Assembly (NCBI GenBank): GCA_002898995.1 | Contig: BEIM01000099.1 | Coordinates: 1 to 9,714 of the forward strand | Length of the DNA: 9,714 bases | Source of the DNA: a bacterium HR36 | GTDB lineage: Bacteria; Planctomycetota; Planctomycetia; Gemmatales; HRBIN36 | Reading direction: 5' to 3' | In this document: positions 7,036 through 9,714 of the stretch, piece by piece | Position numbering within the stretch: the first letter of the stretch is position 1 | Layout of the letters: the number at the start of each line of letters is the position of its first letter | Notes under the pieces: generated by a model | Database searches by the model: none | What the model saw: the letters and a program-made list of their open reading frames with translations, nothing else | What the model was told of the DNA's origin: nothing | Made by a program: the position numbers and the translations under genes

Positions 7036-8199
7036 ATGGAGCAGGAAATGGTTGTGGGCCAAGAAACCTTGCAGGAGGTTCTGGATCGGCATACGGTGGT
7101 GGGCGAGTTGTGCCGGGCCGAACAGGGGCGCGTGCGTTGCGTGGCGTGCGGCCATCGGTGTCTGATCGGAGAAGGCAAACGGGGGATTTGCCGCGTACGT
7201 TTTGTTCAGGAGGGGCAGTTGCGTGTGCCGTTTGGATACGTGGCGGCTTTGCAATGCGACCCGGTGGAGAAGAAGCCGTTTTTCCACGTTCTGCCTGGTA
7301 GTGGTGCCTTGACCTTCGGCATGCTGGGATGTGATCTCCATTGCGCGTACTGTCAGAATTGGTTGACGAGTCAAGCGTTGCGTGACCCGGTGGCGGGGGT
7401 GCCGATTCGCAGGATTTCCGCCAGCGAATTGGTCAATCTGGCCGTGGAGTGCGGGGCGCGGTTGCTCGTCTCCAGCTACAATGAGCCACTGATCACTTCT
7501 GAATGGGCACGGGCAGTCTTTTGCGAGGCTAACAAATATGGGCTGCTGTGTGCGTATGTCTCCAATGGCAATGCGACGCCCGAGGTGCTGGATTATTTGC
7601 GACCGTATGTCGCGGCGTACAAGGTGGACCTCAAGAGCTTTCGCGACCGCCATTATCGGCAACTCGGCGGGACGCTGGAGGGTGTGCTGGAAACGCTGCG
7701 CGGATTGGTGGCACGAGGATACTGGGTCGAAGTGGTGACGTTATTAGTGCCCGAGTTCAACGACAGCGAAGAGGAACTCCGCGAGTTGACGGGTTTCTTG
7801 GCAAGTCTGGATGTCAATATTCCATGGCACGTAACCGCTTTTCATCCGGATTATCGCATGCGGGATCGCGACGGGACAACTACGGAGCAACTGGTGCGCG
7901 CGGCGGAAATTGGTGCGGAGCAAGGTCTGCGTTACGTTTATGCGGGGAATTTGCCAGGCATGGTGGGGAGATGGGAGGACACGCGCTGTCCGCAATGCCA
8001 GGCGACCGTCATTCGCCGCTGGGGATTTCGCGTGCTGGAAAATCGGTTGGGGACAGAAGGGAAATGTCCGCAATGCAAAGAGGCGATACCCGGGTTATGG
8101 CGCTGGCCCAGGAGCTTATCGCCGGTTGAACCAGCTTATGCAGCTTGGCTGCGGGAGCCTGAAGATGCTGCAGAAGGAAGTAGTCATTGCCTGCGATAG
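7036..8199 (+). CDS. amrS: AmmeMemoRadiSam-type radical SAM protein (AmrS)
   Basis: This 387-residue protein belongs to the radical SAM family that usually accompanies MEMO1 and AMMECR1 homologues. It is often annotated as pyruvate formate-lyase activating-like, and I cannot state its substrate. The SAM cluster is C99-x3-C103-x2-C106 (CDLHCAYCQNW). The family-specific N-terminal cysteines are C35, C38, C42 and C51 (CVACGHRCLIGEGKRGIC). SSYNEP 146-151, YKVDLKSF 195-202 and HVTAFHPDY 265-273 are typical core segments. A C-terminal zinc ribbon has CPQC 318-321 and CPQC 344-347. The ATG at 7036 follows AAAGGG with short spacing. The in-frame ATG at 7048 has GGAG 6 nt upstream and is an equal alternative. 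The 3' end overlaps the next gene by 35 nt, implying coupling. No MEMO1 or AMMECR1 gene lies in the window. Confidence 0.92.
   Translation: MEQEMVVGQETLQEVLDRHTVVGELCRAEQGRVRCVACGHRCLIGEGKRGICRVRFVQEGQLRVPFGYVAALQCDPVEKKPFFHVLPGSGALTFGMLGCDLHCAYCQNWLTSQALRDPVAGVPIRRISASELVNLAVECGARLLVSSYNEPLITSEWARAVFCEANKYGLLCAYVSNGNATPEVLDYLRPYVAAYKVDLKSFRDRHYRQLGGTLEGVLETLRGLVARGYWVEVVTLLVPEFNDSEEELRELTGFLASLDVNIPWHVTAFHPDYRMRDRDGTTTEQLVRAAEIGAEQGLRYVYAGNLPGMVGRWEDTRCPQCQATVIRRWGFRVLENRLGTEGKCPQCKEAIPGLWRWPRSLSPVEPAYAAWLREPEDAAEGSSHCLR
8153..8157 (+). promoter_or_regulatory. Shine-Dalgarno setting the hydrolase start
   Basis: GGGAG lies 7 nt upstream of the ATG at 8165, inside the end of amrS. It supports this start over the much longer open frame reaching back to 7910, whose extra 85 residues (rich in Trp, Cys and Arg) are the out-of-frame shadow of amrS. 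Confidence 0.6.
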
Positions 8200-8806
8200 T
8201 GTGCGTGTCGCTGGGGAGCTCACGTTGCCGGAAAATGCGGCAGGCGTGGTGGTATTCGCCCATGGCAGTGGCAGCAGTCGTTTCAGTCCGCGGAATCAGT
8301 ATGTAGCAAAGGTGCTGCAACAGGCGGGATTGGGCACGCTACTTATGGACTTGCTTACGGAATTGGAGGCACAGGATCGGCAAAAAGTCTTCGATGTCGT
8401 TTTGTTGGGCCAGCGTCTGCGCTGTGCCAAAGCGTATCTGGCGGAGCAACCGGAAACATGCGAGCTAGCTCTGGGTTACTTCGGAGCGAGCACGGGGGCA
8501 GCAGCCGCTTTGATCGCGGCAGCCCAGGATCCGCAAGGTGTGAAAGCCGTGGTGTCGCGAGGTGGCCGACCTGATTTGGCCCAGGAGTTCTTGCCTCTGG
8601 TTGCGGCACCCACGTTGCTGATTGTGGGCGAGCGGGATGAAGTCGTGTTGCAGCTCAACGAGCAAGCCGCGGCCCAATTACAATGTCCGCATGCCATCGC
8701 CATTATTCCAGGAGCGACGCACTTATTCCCGGAGCCTGGGGCACTGGAAAAGGTCGCCGAACTAGCCCGCGATTGGTTTTTGAAGCACCTCCGGCCATCT
8801 GCATGA
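8165..8806 (+). CDS. Small alpha/beta hydrolase, dienelactone hydrolase-like
   Basis: This is a 213-residue cytoplasmic alpha/beta hydrolase. HGSGSSRFSPRN (33-44) gives the oxyanion-hole region and matches a dienelactone hydrolase subgroup with HGSGSSR-SPRN, members of which often sit beside or are fused to phosphoribosyltransferases. The nucleophile elbow is GASTG 107-111 with Ser109, and Asp158 (GERDE) and His186 (GATHLF) complete a plausible Ser-Asp-His triad. Many classical dienelactone hydrolases use Cys, whereas this one has Ser. VVSRGGRPDLA (129-139) is also typical of the subgroup. The natural substrate is unknown. The start at 8165 has an N-terminus typical of the family and a Shine-Dalgarno 7 nt upstream. 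It overlaps amrS by 35 nt and ends 14 nt from the convergent winged-helix gene. Confidence 0.88.
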   Translation: MLQKEVVIACDSVRVAGELTLPENAAGVVVFAHGSGSSRFSPRNQYVAKVLQQAGLGTLLMDLLTELEAQDRQKVFDVVLLGQRLRCAKAYLAEQPETCELALGYFGASTGAAAALIAAAQDPQGVKAVVSRGGRPDLAQEFLPLVAAPTLLIVGERDEVVLQLNEQAAAQLQCPHAIAIIPGATHLFPEPGALEKVAELARDWFLKHLRPSA

Positions 8807-8820
8807 CCCCACTGTCTTAC

Positions 8821-9498
8821 TCAGGGTGGTGAGGGGTTTGCCGGAGGGCTGTCCGCTGGACTGGCGTCCGCAACGCTGGTCTCTGGTGTGCTTCTTTTTT
8901 GCTCGATGTAGCGCCGCCCCGACTCGGTGAGTTGCCAAATGCCGCGCGAGGAATCCGCAGCAAGCAGCCCTTTTTTCACTAATTGGGCACGAAAAAGCCC
9001 AACCCGGCTACGCCAGCGAGGTACTTTCGGATTAGATGGAATGGGCTGGCGGTCATACTCGTTCAGCCGCCCGGCCATTTTGGCTTCTAAAAGCTCCAGG
9101 ACCTGTCTGGTGGGGGCAGATCCGCCTAATTCGAACAAGGTTTCGAAAATGGCTTCGTGGAAGACCTTACCGGGCGTCTGCAAACCGGCTTCCAGTCGTT
9201 CCGACTCCCCTTCGCCGCTAGCCAGGCGTCTCCTCTTAGTGGTCAAGCCGTTCCATTGACGTTGCAGCCTCACAATTTCCTTGGTCAATCCATCGATTCG
9301 CTCACAGAGTTTCAAGATGCGGCGTGCTTTGCGAAACGCACCTTCTTGAACGACGGCCGCGGCATGTTGACGCATGTGCTCGGCCAAAGCACGCATGTGC
9401 TGCATAACCTCTTCAAAACTCTTCTGCATAAGAGCTACGTCCATGACCAAGGACCCCGACTGCAGCAGGTTCCCGGTAGTTTCTGAACCACTCGACAT
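8821..9498 (-). CDS. Coiled-coil protein with Mrr_N-like winged-helix domain
   Basis: This 225-residue protein is not assigned to a named family. Residues about 21-88 are predicted helical and probably coiled coil (FEEVMQHMRALAEHMRQH; ERIDGLTKEIVRLQRQW). Residues about 111-200 resemble the Mrr N-terminal winged helix: an IFETLFELGGSAPTRQVLELL helix-turn-helix, then RWRSRVGLFRAQLVKKGLL and the wing SSRGIWQLTESGRRYI. The last ~25 residues are a Ser/Ala/Pro-rich tail. No restriction-endonuclease catalytic domain follows, so a DNA-binding regulator or adaptor is more likely than a nuclease. The ATG at 9498 is chosen because GGAAGG lies 6 nt upstream. An in-frame GTG at 9579 would add 27 residues but has no Shine-Dalgarno. 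A -10-like TACAAT (complement of 9549-9554) lies about 50 nt upstream of the ATG. Confidence 0.8.
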   Translation of the reverse strand: MSSGSETTGNLLQSGSLVMDVALMQKSFEEVMQHMRALAEHMRQHAAAVVQEGAFRKARRILKLCERIDGLTKEIVRLQRQWNGLTTKRRRLASGEGESERLEAGLQTPGKVFHEAIFETLFELGGSAPTRQVLELLEAKMAGRLNEYDRQPIPSNPKVPRWRSRVGLFRAQLVKKGLLAADSSRGIWQLTESGRRYIEQKRSTPETSVADASPADSPPANPSPP

Positions 9499-9504
9499 CA
9501 CTGG

Positions 9505-9510
9505 CCTTCC
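9505..9510 (-). promoter_or_regulatory. Shine-Dalgarno setting the winged-helix protein start
   Basis: GGAAGG on the minus strand sits 6 nt before the ATG at 9496-9498. It favours this start over the upstream in-frame GTG at 9577-9579, which has no purine-rich stretch at the right spacing. Confidence 0.6.
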
Positions 9511-9603
9511 GTTTGCAAGGCACGCACGTGGTTGTTTGTCACCGAGCCATTGTAGATAATTGTCGGGAAGCGGACCCACCGGGCAAGGGCTGACTAGCGA
9601 AAC

Positions 9604-9714
9604 TTACCAGACGGCGGCGTCTTCACCATCGAGACGCAAGGTCAGGCATTTAGCGCTGCCGCCCCCTTTGAGGAACTCATCGAGCGGAACGAAAATCGGT
9701 TCGTAGCCGGCTTG
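9604..9714 (-). CDS. C-terminal end of DDAH/amidinotransferase-family enzyme (partial)
   Basis: The open frame runs off the right edge; the last 36 residues and TAA (complement of 9604-9606) are present. The visible part includes EPIFVPLDEFLKGGGSAKC and then LTLRLDGEDAAVW. The GGxxKCLTLRL pattern is the C-terminal catalytic-Cys segment of the N-dimethylarginine dimethylaminohydrolase/amidinotransferase superfamily (COG1834-like), with the nucleophile Cys encoded at 9646-9648. Enzymes of this fold hydrolyse or transfer guanidino groups of arginine derivatives; which substrate applies here cannot be told from this piece. The winged-helix gene follows 105 nt downstream on the same strand, with its own -10-like hexamer in the gap. 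Confidence 0.8.
   Translation of the reverse strand, partial: QAGYEPIFVPLDEFLKGGGSAKCLTLRLDGEDAAVW

Noticed and set aside
6853..7662. A 269-codon open frame on the minus strand across the queG-amrS gap and amrS
   Set aside because: It is antisense to a clear radical SAM gene; its His/Arg/Gln-rich sequence shows no motifs or domain pattern.
7910..8164. Long N-terminal extension of the hydrolase frame
   Set aside because: The extra 85 residues are rich in Trp, Cys and Arg and lie wholly inside amrS. The ATG at 8165 has a Shine-Dalgarno and a normal hydrolase N-terminus.
9499..9579. Upstream GTG start for the winged-helix protein
   Set aside because: There is no Shine-Dalgarno, and the added residues lack a clear pattern. 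The ATG at 9498 has GGAAGG at good spacing.

Overview
The window reads as chromosomal housekeeping DNA from a planctomycete. This is inferred from protein style: the Obg sequence begins MFVDRVEIYVKGGDGG and carries a VEPFPADGSDP segment after its G3 motif, as I recall for planctomycete Obg. Several starts also lack a clear Shine-Dalgarno. A family 5 (thermophile-type) uracil-DNA glycosylase hints at a warm habitat, but this is weak evidence. No tRNA, rRNA, IS element, prophage or CRISPR array was seen, and no stretch over 300 bases lacks a gene.

Layout. Bases 1-2207 (+): the C-terminal end of an unidentified protein (possibly helicase-associated), a 12-TM MFS-type transporter, and a family 5 uracil-DNA glycosylase. 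A 136-nt convergent gap with GC-rich dyads follows. Bases 2344-6782 (-): queG, obg, coaX and a divergent mnmE-like GTPase, in that transcriptional order with gaps of 72, 44 and 27 nt, probably one transcript. Its themes are tRNA wobble modification, ribosome-linked GTPases and CoA synthesis. A 253-nt divergent region separates it from the next block and holds a duplicated element of about 38 bp. Bases 7036-8806 (+): an AmrS-type radical SAM protein whose end overlaps a small alpha/beta hydrolase. Bases 8821-9714 (-): a coiled-coil plus Mrr_N-like winged-helix protein, preceded by the last 36 residues of a DDAH/amidinotransferase-type enzyme that runs off the right edge.

Most genes belong to known families. 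The points most worth a second look are: the mnmE-like protein, which keeps an intact potassium-type GTPase domain but has lost the MnmE folate-binding/chemistry motifs and the C-terminal Cys motif; the duplicated element between queG and amrS, with copies 73 bp apart; the paired CCGAATTYGG dyads at the coaX/mnmE-like junction; the Mrr_N-like DNA-binding protein with no nuclease domain; and an AmrS gene without MEMO1 or AMMECR1 next to it. I do not see convincing evidence for a new multi-gene system here.
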